Source of the DNA: JBPRGG01 sp051418075
Lineage (GTDB): Bacteria; Bacteroidota; Bacteroidia; Cytophagales; Cyclobacteriaceae
DNA: 18,357 nt
Direction: 5' to 3'
NCBI GenBank assembly: GCA_051418075.1
Contig: JBPRGG010000002.1
Location: 1 to 18,357 of the forward strand
A program made the translations under genes and the position numbers. The notes below the pieces were generated by a model. It did no database searches. It worked only from the letters and a program-made list of their open reading frames with translations, and had not been told where the DNA came from. Positions 1 through 7,131 of this stretch are shown in pieces. The stretch's first letter is position 1. Every line of letters starts with the position of its first letter.

Positions 1-1
1 A

Positions 2-370
2 GCCTATGCAGTTAAAATCAACGACTTTTCATCAAAGGAAATCAGGAAATTGTTTGACAGCCATATTGACAACCGGGCTAAGGTCAACATCAACAAAACC
101 AGGGTTTACCGAACCTTAAAGGGTGATTATAATCTGCAAAAAAAAGAAGCAAAGCAAAATCATCCCCTGATGAACAGGTTTATGCATGGTTTAAAGTCCT
201 GGATTACCGGGATCCACCACCATGTCAGTGATCGTTTCTTGCAGGGCTACCTGAATGAATATTGCTACAGGTTTAACCGCAACAGGCAGAAATCGATGAT
301 CTTTCATATAATGGTGGTCAGGATGCTGGCTACGCCGCCGGCACCCTATAAAATACTTCATAATACTTAG
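2..370 (+). mobile_element. IS1595-family (ISXO2-like) transposase, C-terminal fragment
   Basis: The frame is open from base 2 to the TAG at 368-370, so this is the last 122 codons of a gene that begins before the window; the apparent TTG start at 50 is internal. Read from base 2, it has the C-terminal pattern of ISXO2-like DDE-type transposases: a KEIRKL..HIDNRAKV stretch, then HPLMNRFMHGLKSW, then a YLNEYCYRFNR motif. That last motif corresponds to the YlnEfxfRxNRR signature that closes this family's catalytic domain. IS1595 transposases normally run about 220-320 residues, so more than half lies outside the window. A possible right end of the element is near 401-403 (the complementary strand starts GGCAACGTTAAGTG), but no partner end is visible. 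Whether the copy is intact cannot be judged. Confidence 0.75.
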
Positions 371-610
371 ATGGATAATTTATAAATTTCACTTAACGTT
401 GCCTATAAACTCGAAAAATAAAAAATCTTTGCTAAGGCATAAGCTCTACTCTAATATTGTTCCAACCCGATGCGGATTATCAACCATATTAAACACTTAT
501 TTATACCACTAAAAATGCATGTCAATCATTTCTTTGAGTTAATTCCCTAATGACTATTAATTCATTTCAGATTTTTAAACTATTTTTGCCAGGTTTTCAA
601 TTATGTCTGC
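371..610. other. Intergenic spacer between transposase and glgX
   Basis: About 240 bases of AT-rich sequence with no credible ORF. It probably contains the right end of the insertion sequence (near 401-403) and, at its right side, the glgX promoter. A three-codon ATG-TCT-GCA-TGA reading starts at 603 and overlaps the glgX start codon, but nothing shows that it is translated. Confidence 0.5.
560..588 (+). promoter_or_regulatory. Bacteroidota-type promoter of glgX
   Basis: TATTTTTG at 581-588 matches the Bacteroidota -7 consensus TAnnTTTG exactly. A TTC at 561-563 is a weak stand-in for the -33 TTG, with 17 bases between. Transcription would begin around 594-597, giving a leader of about 15 nt before the ATG at 611. 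This is a sequence match only. Confidence 0.5.
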
Positions 611-2686
611 ATGAAAAATTCCGTGTCTACCTTGCCAGGTAAAACCTTTCCTTTAGGTGCAACTGTTTATCCTGATGGAGTAAACTTTTGTCTTTTTTCC
701 AAATCCTGCGAAAAGATTGAGCTCTTATTGTTCGATAACCCGGAGGCCAAAAATCCATCTCAGGTGATACCCTTTGAGCCGGGACTGAATAAAACTTTTT
801 ACTATTGGCATATTTTTGTTAAAGGTCTGAAAGCTGGTCAATTATATGGATATCGGGTTCATGGTCCCTGGCTTCCCTCTCAGGGCAACTTGTTTGATAA
901 AGATAAGGTGTTGGTAGACCCTTATGCCAAAGCAGTTTATATGGGAAAGTATTTCTCAAGAGATGCAGCCTCTCATCCTGGAGATAATTGTGCTGAAGCC
1001 ATAAAAAGTGTGGTGGTGGATACGGAAGATTATGATTGGGAGGATGATAAAATGACTAACCTGCCATATTCAGAAACCATAATATATGAACTACATGTAA
1101 AAGGGTTTACCAATCATAGCAGTTCAGGATTGTCAGAAGACAAAAGAGGCACCTATGCCGGGATCATTGAAAAAATTCCTTATTTGAAATCACTGGGAGT
1201 GACAGCTGTGGAACTGATGCCAGTACAACAGTATGATCCTCAGGATGCAGTTCCTCCCCTGACCAATTACTGGGGCTATAGCCCAATTAATTTTTTTGCT
1301 CCCCACACAGAGTACAGCTCTGATCAAAGCCCATTAGGTCCTGTAAGAGAGTTTAAAGACATGGTGAAGGCTTTACATAAAGCAGGCATTGAAGTCATTC
1401 TGGACGTGGTTTTTAATCATACGGCTGAAGGAGAGCCTGACGGCCCCATATATTCTTTCAAAGGTTTTGAAAATAAAGCTTACTATATTTTAAAAGAAAA
1501 CAAAGGCATATATGCTGATTATACAGGATGTGGCAATACTTTTAATGCTAATCATTCCATTGTACGCAGATTGATCAGGGACAGCTTACGCTATTGGGTT
1601 GCTGAAATGCATGTGGATGGCTTCAGGTTTGATCTGGCTTCAGTATTATCACGAGATGAAGATGGCAACCCCCTGGAAAACCCACCTATTTTATGGGAAA
1701 TTGAATCAGACCCGGTATTGGCCAGGACCAAATTAATTGCCGAAGCCTGGGATGCTGCCGGCTTATACCAGGTAGGTTCATTTATTGGGGATAAATGGGC
1801 AGAATGGAACGGGCATTACCGGGATGATGTGAGACGATTTGTCCGGGGTGATGATGATACGGTAACAAAATTAGCTTCCAGGATCATTGGCAGCCCCGAT
1901 ATTTTTCCCGATCCGGCCAGAGAAATAAACAGAAGTATTCATTTTATCAGCTGTCATGATGGCTTCACGCTCAATGACCTGGTCAGTTATAATGTTAAAC
2001 ATAATGAAGATAATGGAGAAAAAAACCTGGATGGCTCTGATCATAACTTCAGTTGGAATTGTGGAGTGGAAGGTGACACAAACGATGCCTCCATTGACAA
2101 ATTAAGATTGAAACAAATCAAAAATTTCCTGACCATTTTGTTTGTTTCACAAGGCACTCCCATGTTACTCATGGGTGATGAAGTAAGAAGAACGCAGTGG
2201 GGAAACAACAATGCCTATTGCCAGGATAATGAGATCAGCTGGTTTGACTGGACACTCTTGGAGAAAGAGGCAGGTTTATTACGATTTACCAAAGGATTGA
2301 TTCGTTTCACCCAAAAATTTAATTTATTTAAGCTAGACAATATACTTAAAACTTCTTACCATACCCGGGGAGCCCATATCATTTGGCATGGGGTAAAAAT
2401 AGGCCAGCCAGACCTCTCCTTTAATTCCCATACACTGGCTTTTACCCTCAATTACCCCAAACGTTCAGAGTCAATCCATATCATGCTCAATGCCTATCAG
2501 GAACCATTAACCTTTGAACTGCCTCTGCTGCATCATGATAATAGCTGGTATCGGTTGGTGGATACTTCTCTGGATGCTCCGGATGATTTTAATGAAGAAT
2601 TGTCTCAAACAAAAGTCAATGCTAAAACATACATCATGGAGCGGAATTCTTCTGTTATCCTGGTAAGCCAGAAAAAGGAAAGTTAG
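611..2686 (+). CDS. glgX: Glycogen debranching enzyme GlgX (isoamylase-type, GH13)
   Basis: A 691-residue cytoplasmic enzyme expected to hydrolyse alpha-1,6 branch points of glycogen or limit dextrins. An N-terminal CBM48/isoamylase-N domain (about 10-105) is followed by the GH13 barrel. Visible GH13 signatures are VTAVELMPVQQ, NYWGYSPINFF, VILDVVFNHTAEG (258-274), DGFRFDLAS with the predicted nucleophile D341, IAEAWD with acid/base E378, and SCHDGFTLNDLVSYN with D450 as transition-state stabiliser. The GlgX/TreX hallmark NGE(K/N)NxDGSDHNFSWNCGVEG follows at about 468-488. Length is normal for the family and all three catalytic residues are present. The ATG at 611 sits 16 bases after the likely transcription start. 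No glgA, glgB, glgC or glgP gene is adjacent. Its stop codon overlaps the end of the convergent ilvD. The only real ambiguity is GlgX versus a trehalose-operon TreX, which are the same fold and reaction. Confidence 0.95.
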   Translation: MKNSVSTLPGKTFPLGATVYPDGVNFCLFSKSCEKIELLLFDNPEAKNPSQVIPFEPGLNKTFYYWHIFVKGLKAGQLYGYRVHGPWLPSQGNLFDKDKVLVDPYAKAVYMGKYFSRDAASHPGDNCAEAIKSVVVDTEDYDWEDDKMTNLPYSETIIYELHVKGFTNHSSSGLSEDKRGTYAGIIEKIPYLKSLGVTAVELMPVQQYDPQDAVPPLTNYWGYSPINFFAPHTEYSSDQSPLGPVREFKDMVKALHKAGIEVILDVVFNHTAEGEPDGPIYSFKGFENKAYYILKENKGIYADYTGCGNTFNANHSIVRRLIRDSLRYWVAEMHVDGFRFDLASVLSRDEDGNPLENPPILWEIESDPVLARTKLIAEAWDAAGLYQVGSFIGDKWAEWNGHYRDDVRRFVRGDDDTVTKLASRIIGSPDIFPDPAREINRSIHFISCHDGFTLNDLVSYNVKHNEDNGEKNLDGSDHNFSWNCGVEGDTNDASIDKLRLKQIKNFLTILFVSQGTPMLLMGDEVRRTQWGNNNAYCQDNEISWFDWTLLEKEAGLLRFTKGLIRFTQKFNLFKLDNILKTSYHTRGAHIIWHGVKIGQPDLSFNSHTLAFTLNYPKRSESIHIMLNAYQEPLTFELPLLHHDNSWYRLVDTSLDAPDDFNEELSQTKVNAKTYIMERNSSVILVSQKKES

Positions 2687-4515
2687 TCCGGCAGGATCTT
2701 TACTGCTCCCTGGTCTGCAGAAGAGGCAAATAAAGCATAAGCCTTCAAAGCAGTGGATATTTCCCTGTCACGGCCAATGGGTTTAAAAGCATTTTTACCC
2801 TTTCCCTGTTCAGTTTGTCGCCGCTTTTCCAGTTCCTGCGGAGATATTAAAACTTGTATGGAACGCTTTGGAATATCAATTTCAATGATATCACCATCCT
2901 GTATCAAGGCTATTTCTCCTCCGGCAGCGGCTTCAGGTGAGACATGCCCAATCGATAAGCCTGACGTGCCTCCAGAAAACCTTCCATCAGTTATCAAAGC
3001 ACAGGCCTTGCCTAATTTCATTGATTTTAAATAGCTGGTTGGGTATAGCATTTCCTGCATACCCGGCCCTCCTTTTGGACCTTCATAACGGATTACTACT
3101 ACCTGCCCTGCTTTAATGATCCCTTTTAAAATCGAATTACAGGCTGTTTCCTGTGAATTAAACACCCGGGCTTCACCCTTTAATGTTAATATAGACGGAT
3201 CTACACCTGCCGTTTTCACAATGCATCCCTGACGGGCTATGTTACCATATAAAACTGCCAAACCACCATCGGCATAATAGCTATGAGATGTATCCCTGAT
3301 ACATCCCTTCTGCCGGTCCATATCCAATTCCCTGTACCTGGTAACCTGAGATGCCATTTGCCCATTCCTTTTACCTGCCGGAGCACTTTTATACAAGGTA
3401 TAAGCCTCATTTATTGCTGAAGTATTGGTAATATCAAACCTTTCTATGACTTCTTGCAGGGTTAAACCATCCACGCGTTTTTCCTGACCATGAATTAAGC
3501 CGGCTTTATTCAATTCAGCTAAAATCCCGATTATACCTCCAGCCCGGTTTACATCTTCTATATGATAGTCTGAATTTGGTGAAACCTTACACAAACAAGG
3601 CACCTTCCTGCTCAAATGATCTATGTCCTTCATGGTAAAACTGACCCCGGCTTCACGGGCAATAGCCAGTAAATGCAAAACAGTATTAGTAGAACCTCCC
3701 ATAGCAATGTCTAATGTCATAGCATTCATAAAAGCCTTTCTGGATGCTATTGAACGGGGCAATACGGTGAAATCACCATTTTCATAAAACATTTCAGCCA
3801 GCTCAACAATGCGCCGGGCAGCTTTTTCAAATAAATTCATTCGATTGACATGGGTTGCCACAATGGTTCCATTGCCTGGCAAGGCCAGTCCGAGTGCTTC
3901 ATTCAAACAGTTCATCGAATTGGCAGTGAACATGCCTGAACATGATCCACAGGTAGGACAAGCCATTGCTTCAATTTGGTTGATTTCCTCATCAGATATG
4001 GAATTATCTGCACTCATAACCATAGCGTCTACCAGATCATACTTTTTACCTTCTATCTTACCCGCCTCCATGGGTCCTCCGGAAACAAAAATAGTAGGAA
4101 TATTAATTCTCATTGCTGCCATCAGCATCCCCGGGGTAATTTTATCACAGTTGCTGATACAGATCATGGCATCTGCCTGATGCGCATTGACCATATATTC
4201 CACTGAATCAGCAATAAGATCCCTGGAAGGCAATGAGTACAACATTCCCTGATGCCCCATAGCAATACCATCATCAATGGCAATGGTATTAAATTCCGGA
4301 GCAAAACAGCCATTATCTTCTATTATGCGCTTGACTTGTTGTCCAATTTGATGTAAATGCATATGACCTGGTACAAATTGGGTAAAGGAATTGACAATTG
4401 CTATAATAGGTTTTCCAAATTGTTCCTTATGCATGCCATTGGCCCGCCAAAGGCTTCTGGCCCCGGCCATTAATCGGCCCTGGGTAGTAGTCGCACTTCT
4501 TAGCCTTTTTTTCAT
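2683..4515 (-). CDS. ilvD: Dihydroxy-acid dehydratase
   Basis: Catalyses dehydration of 2,3-dihydroxy-isovalerate and 2,3-dihydroxy-3-methylvalerate to the 2-keto acids, the third common step of valine and isoleucine synthesis, using an Fe-S cluster. The protein is nearly colinear with the long enterobacterial-type IlvD. Numbered from the ATG at 4515 (610 residues), it shows SNCDKITPGM with C123, ACPTCGSCSGMFTANSMN with C186/C189/C192, and near the C-terminus TDGRFSGGTSGLSIGHVSPEAA. The open frame can extend to a TTG at 4521, but the ATG gives MKKRLRSATTTQGR, which fits the family N-terminus. It is transcribed alone: no ilvBNC, leu or ilvA gene is beside it. Its last four bases overlap the convergent glgX stop. 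No convincing promoter was found upstream, but the palindromes at 4622-4690 lie in its upstream region. Confidence 0.96.
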   Translation of the reverse strand: MKKRLRSATTTQGRLMAGARSLWRANGMHKEQFGKPIIAIVNSFTQFVPGHMHLHQIGQQVKRIIEDNGCFAPEFNTIAIDDGIAMGHQGMLYSLPSRDLIADSVEYMVNAHQADAMICISNCDKITPGMLMAAMRINIPTIFVSGGPMEAGKIEGKKYDLVDAMVMSADNSISDEEINQIEAMACPTCGSCSGMFTANSMNCLNEALGLALPGNGTIVATHVNRMNLFEKAARRIVELAEMFYENGDFTVLPRSIASRKAFMNAMTLDIAMGGSTNTVLHLLAIAREAGVSFTMKDIDHLSRKVPCLCKVSPNSDYHIEDVNRAGGIIGILAELNKAGLIHGQEKRVDGLTLQEVIERFDITNTSAINEAYTLYKSAPAGKRNGQMASQVTRYRELDMDRQKGCIRDTSHSYYADGGLAVLYGNIARQGCIVKTAGVDPSILTLKGEARVFNSQETACNSILKGIIKAGQVVVIRYEGPKGGPGMQEMLYPTSYLKSMKLGKACALITDGRFSGGTSGLSIGHVSPEAAAGGEIALIQDGDIIEIDIPKRSIQVLISPQELEKRRQTEQGKGKNAFKPIGRDREISTALKAYALFASSADQGAVKILPD

Positions 4516-4662
4516 ATTCAATAAAATTAGAATTAATATTCGGCTAAAATTAGTTAAAATAGCTTAAAATATTGAATTAAATCTGAATCACATTTCTATC
4601 TTAAACTGTTCAATTTTGTACACACCGGTGTTCATAATAGCACAGGTTAATGCATCCCTCTT

Positions 4663-4690
4663 ACTTCAAAAAATTATAATTTTTTGAAGT
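4663..4690. promoter_or_regulatory. Perfect 28-bp palindrome, candidate operator or enhancer site
   Basis: Each 14-base arm (ACTTCAAAAAATTA and its exact complement) meets without a spacer, so the site is symmetric over all 28 bases. It is centred about 120 bp upstream of the GG of the sigma-54-like element at 4796 and about 160 bp upstream of the ilvD start. Perfect dyad symmetry with no loop favours a dimeric protein site over a hairpin terminator, and neither flanking gene ends here. Which protein binds is unknown. Confidence 0.5.
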
Positions 4691-4795
4691 ACATATTAAA
4701 TATATTGCCTAAAATTAACCCTTAGAGCCGGTACACGATCTTATAGTGAAAGGGTCAACATTTTCGATTTTATAAAGCTCTCTTAATAATTAAAT

Positions 4796-4810
4796 TGGCA
4801 TTTTTATTGA
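4796..4810 (+). promoter_or_regulatory. Sigma-54-like promoter upstream of the isoprenoid-synthase-like gene
   Basis: TGGCATTTTTATTGA aligns with the sigma-54 consensus TGGCAYRNNNNTTGC: the -24 TGGCA is exact and the -12 TTG is at the correct spacing, but the last base is A instead of C. It begins 53 bases before the ATG at 4849. The same element, 19 of 24 bases identical over a slightly longer stretch, precedes the ABC transporter gene at 7081. No TAnnTTTG box is found here, so a housekeeping promoter is less likely. Confidence 0.5.
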
Positions 4811-4848
4811 GTTTTAAGGGATGTTCCCGGCGAAAGAATAATATTACT

Positions 4849-6060
4849 ATGAATAATTTTGTAAAGGAAAGCATTTCATCTCACCTTGACCTTTGGTATG
4901 CAAGTGCTAATAATCATTTACCTCCTCTTCCTTCTTTTTCCAATGGAGTTCGGTCTGTCAATCAGCAAGACCTGGACTGTTTGATTGATAAAATCAAACA
5001 GGCTTCTGAATCAAAACAAAATGATCAGAGCATCGAAGACTTAATCCTCAGGATCATTCCTTCCTTGCTCAACTGTCAAACCGAGCATTTGAAGGCCTTC
5101 ATTGCTGGTAGCAACAAGAATGTGAGCTCAGCATTCGTAAGAAAAGCGAAAAAGTTTAACCCGGAAATAAGCAACCAGGATATTTATCAGGCCATACGCA
5201 ATATATGGATTGTAAACAGCATACAAGCTTTACGTGGAGATCCTATTAATTTAAACCAGGCCTTATTCGCTTATAGTATGTTATATCCTTATACAGATAA
5301 CCTCCTGGATAATCCTTCTCTGGATAAGTCAGCTAAAATAGAATTTAACCGGCGTTTTGCCCGAAGACTTGAGGGTTGTTATGTCAATGCAGCCTGGCCG
5401 GTAGAGCATGAGATATATCAGTTGGTAGAAATTATCGAAAAGCATTTTAAAAGAGCCCACCATAGGCCTGTGTATGAAAGCCTGCTGGCTATTCACCGGG
5501 CCCAAACCAGAAGTGTTCAATTGATCACGAATCCTGAAAAAATATCAGAAGAACAAGTGTTACATATTTGTTTTGACAAAGGTGGCACTTCTGTTTTGGC
5601 AGATGGATTTTTGATCAACGGCAACCTGGAGCCAGCAGAAGCAGAATTTATGATGGGATACGGGATCTTTTTACAATTGCTGGATGACCTCCAGGATTTG
5701 CAGGAAGACCTGGAAGCTTCTCAAATGACTATCTTTAGCAAGTATGCAGGAATATTTCCCCTGGATCCTTTAGTGGTTCAACTGATCAACTTTCAAAATA
5801 GCATACTGGAAAATAATCCTTATAGAGACCAAAAAGCTGACCTGCTTCAATTCATAAATCAGGCTTGTATGTTATTGATTTTCAGAGCAATTGCCCAAAA
5901 TCAGAAATATTTTTCATCCAGCTTTTTGTGTAAAATGGAACCCTGCTCCACGCTGGGCTTTGATTATTTGAAACAGGTAGCTGGACATCAAACCTATTCC
6001 AATAAGCTGGAAATGGAGCAAATAATGGGAAATTTTAATCATATTCACTTTAATATATAA
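4849..6060 (+). CDS. Class I isoprenoid (terpene) synthase-like protein
   Basis: Predicted 403-residue soluble, largely alpha-helical protein. Two acidic motifs are placed as in class I isoprenoid synthases: YPYTDNLLDN (D150 to D154, DxxxD) and LQLLDDLQDLQED (D279, D280, D283, E286, D287), about 125 residues apart. Together they would bind Mg2+ and a prenyl diphosphate. The first resembles the SDYLDNLCD motif, and the second the ILLDYxIDxxED motif, of the YtpB/DUF2600 large terpene synthases, as recalled from that family. The general match is to the trans-isoprenyl diphosphate synthase/terpene cyclase fold; substrate and product cannot be read from sequence. The frame extends to a TTG at 4795, but that codon lies inside the promoter-like element, so the ATG at 4849 is preferred. 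It ends only 4 bases before the lipoprotein gene, implying one operon. It could also be a catalytically altered relative with another role. Confidence 0.65.
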   Translation: MNNFVKESISSHLDLWYASANNHLPPLPSFSNGVRSVNQQDLDCLIDKIKQASESKQNDQSIEDLILRIIPSLLNCQTEHLKAFIAGSNKNVSSAFVRKAKKFNPEISNQDIYQAIRNIWIVNSIQALRGDPINLNQALFAYSMLYPYTDNLLDNPSLDKSAKIEFNRRFARRLEGCYVNAAWPVEHEIYQLVEIIEKHFKRAHHRPVYESLLAIHRAQTRSVQLITNPEKISEEQVLHICFDKGGTSVLADGFLINGNLEPAEAEFMMGYGIFLQLLDDLQDLQEDLEASQMTIFSKYAGIFPLDPLVVQLINFQNSILENNPYRDQKADLLQFINQACMLLIFRAIAQNQKYFSSSFLCKMEPCSTLGFDYLKQVAGHQTYSNKLEMEQIMGNFNHIHFNI

Positions 6061-6064
6061 TCCT

Positions 6065-6976
6065 ATGAAAAAATATGTATTCATCAATCTATTATGGTTG
6101 AGTTTAGTAAGTTGTTCGGTAGTAAGCCAGTCAATTTATGATCAAAAACAGTTTAGCTATGAGGGAATCAAAGACCTTACGGTGGAAGGAGCATTTTGTA
6201 CGGTTGAAATTACCGGGCAGGATAGAAATGATGTTGATTTCTGGGGAGAAATAACAGGGAAAGGCAACAGTTCTGCTTATGCGATCAGACATGAGCAAAA
6301 TGGAGAAGCATTGAGGATCTGGATAGATAAACCCCGCTCAAGTTGGGGAAATATCAATGGCAAATTAATCCTGAAGGTGCCTCACCAGATCAATGTTTTC
6401 CTTGACAATGGCTCAGGCAGTGTTAGGATAAGCAACTTAAGGTATGGCGGATTGCGGGCAACCACAGGATCTGGCAGCCTGAAAGCCGAGCAGATTGTAA
6501 CCAATGCTTATTTCAAAACCGGATCAGGAGGAATCGATATTGCAGACTTAAGAGGCGATCTGGAAGTAGTATCTTCTTCCGGGAGTCAGCATCTACATGG
6601 CATTCTGGGCAACATCAATAGCCGTTCGTCTTCAGGTACCATACGTTTTGAGCAGGTTAATGGCAATGTGGAAGGAGAAACCTCCTCTGGATCGGTCCAC
6701 CTGAATGATATTAAAGGCAGCCTGTCCGTTAGGACTTCATCAGGAAGTGTAAATGGACAACAGGTGCTCATCACCAATGATTCCAGGTTTAAAACATCCT
6801 CCGGATCAGTGAGAGTAGATTTGTTAAACGATCTGAATGAATTTAATTTTGACCTTTCAGCCTCTTCCGGAAGCATCAGAGTAGGGAATAATTCTATGGG
6901 TAAAAAGTATGTTTCTAATGGCGGGAACATTTCTATTGTGGGTGTTACCAGTTCAGGCAGCCAGAGATACAACTGA
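6065..6976 (+). CDS. DUF4097-family beta-helical lipoprotein
   Basis: A 303-residue envelope protein with a type II signal peptide: MKKYVFINLLWLSLVSC has a hydrophobic core and the lipobox LVSC, so C17 should be lipidated. The rest is a ladder of short repeats, each with a [T/S/N][G/S]SG[S/T/G] turn followed by a short strand (GSGSVRI, GSGSLKA, GSGGIDI, SSGTIRF, SSGSVHL, SSGSVNG, SSGSVRV, SSGSIRV and others). About ten copies occur at 15-25-residue spacing from residue about 115 to the C-terminus. This is the pattern of DUF4097/DUF2807 putative adhesin domains, predicted to fold as a right-handed beta-helix. The molecular role of the family is not established; surface attachment or envelope stress functions are guesses. 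The ATG is 4 bases after the upstream stop, so it is probably translationally linked to the isoprenoid-synthase-like gene. Confidence 0.8.
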   Translation: MKKYVFINLLWLSLVSCSVVSQSIYDQKQFSYEGIKDLTVEGAFCTVEITGQDRNDVDFWGEITGKGNSSAYAIRHEQNGEALRIWIDKPRSSWGNINGKLILKVPHQINVFLDNGSGSVRISNLRYGGLRATTGSGSLKAEQIVTNAYFKTGSGGIDIADLRGDLEVVSSSGSQHLHGILGNINSRSSSGTIRFEQVNGNVEGETSSGSVHLNDIKGSLSVRTSSGSVNGQQVLITNDSRFKTSSGSVRVDLLNDLNEFNFDLSASSGSIRVGNNSMGKKYVSNGGNISIVGVTSSGSQRYN

Positions 6977-6977
6977 T

Positions 6978-7017
6978 AAGTGTCTGTATTCGGACACTTG
7001 TTTTCGTTATCGGACGA
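6978..7017. promoter_or_regulatory. Tandem palindromic sites upstream of the ABC-TolC operon
   Basis: Two bases after the lipoprotein stop lies an 18-22-base palindrome with arms AAGTGTCTG and CGGACACTT around a TATT centre; only one pair (T-G) is imperfect. Twenty bases downstream, an imperfect second copy (7000-7017) keeps GT-T--GT--TCGGAC in register. Two sites on the same helix face, 75-95 bp before a sigma-54-like -24 box, fit the layout for an enhancer-binding activator. The first copy could alternatively be a transcription terminator hairpin for the lipoprotein gene, since GTTTTC follows it, but the second in-register copy argues for protein binding. Confidence 0.55.
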
Positions 7018-7081
7018 CCCGAATTACAAGCCTGTAGATAAAAAACGGCCTTAGAACACTGAAAAACCATATTTTTTATCT

Positions 7082-7096
7082 TGGCATATTTATTGG
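7082..7096 (+). promoter_or_regulatory. Sigma-54-like promoter of the ABC-TolC operon
   Basis: TGGCATATTTATTGG matches TGGCAYRNNNNTTGC at every specified position except the last (G for C; the next base is C). It ends 36 bases before the ATG at 7132. The shared element at 4796, plus the tandem palindromes upstream, make this more credible than a single motif match. Transcription would start near 7108. Confidence 0.55.
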
Positions 7097-7131
7097 CTTA
7101 AAAGAAACAAATACCAGAAAAATTAAATAAA

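Larger units (their letters stand above)
4516..4848. other. Divergent intergenic region between ilvD and the isoprenoid-synthase-like gene
   Basis: 333 bases that must serve two divergent units. Reading left to right it holds a run of TTAAAAT-type repeats (4550-4575), a 10-bp palindrome ACACCGGTGT (4622-4631), a perfect 28-bp palindrome (4663-4690) and a sigma-54-like promoter (4795-4810). No RNA gene or ORF of its own was recognised. Confidence 0.6.

Noticed and set aside
805..820. TTGGCATATTTTTG inside glgX resembles the sigma-54-like element
   Set aside because: The TTG is one base too close to the GG, it lies inside a coding region and no start follows. It shows how easily AT-rich DNA gives near matches, so the element at 4796 and 7082 rests on position and mutual similarity.
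3809..4206. Plus-strand ORFs of 123 and 76 codons inside ilvD
   Set aside because: They are antisense frames of a strongly conserved gene and show no domain or start signal of their own.
6586..6972. Minus-strand ORF of 128 codons opposite the lipoprotein
   Set aside because: Its proline- and leucine-rich sequence is what the complement of the Ser-Gly repeats produces.
6410..6976. Short regularly spaced repeats as a CRISPR array
   Set aside because: The repeats are in-frame protein repeats (Ser-Ser-Gly-Ser turns) with variable spacing and no conserved DNA repeat.
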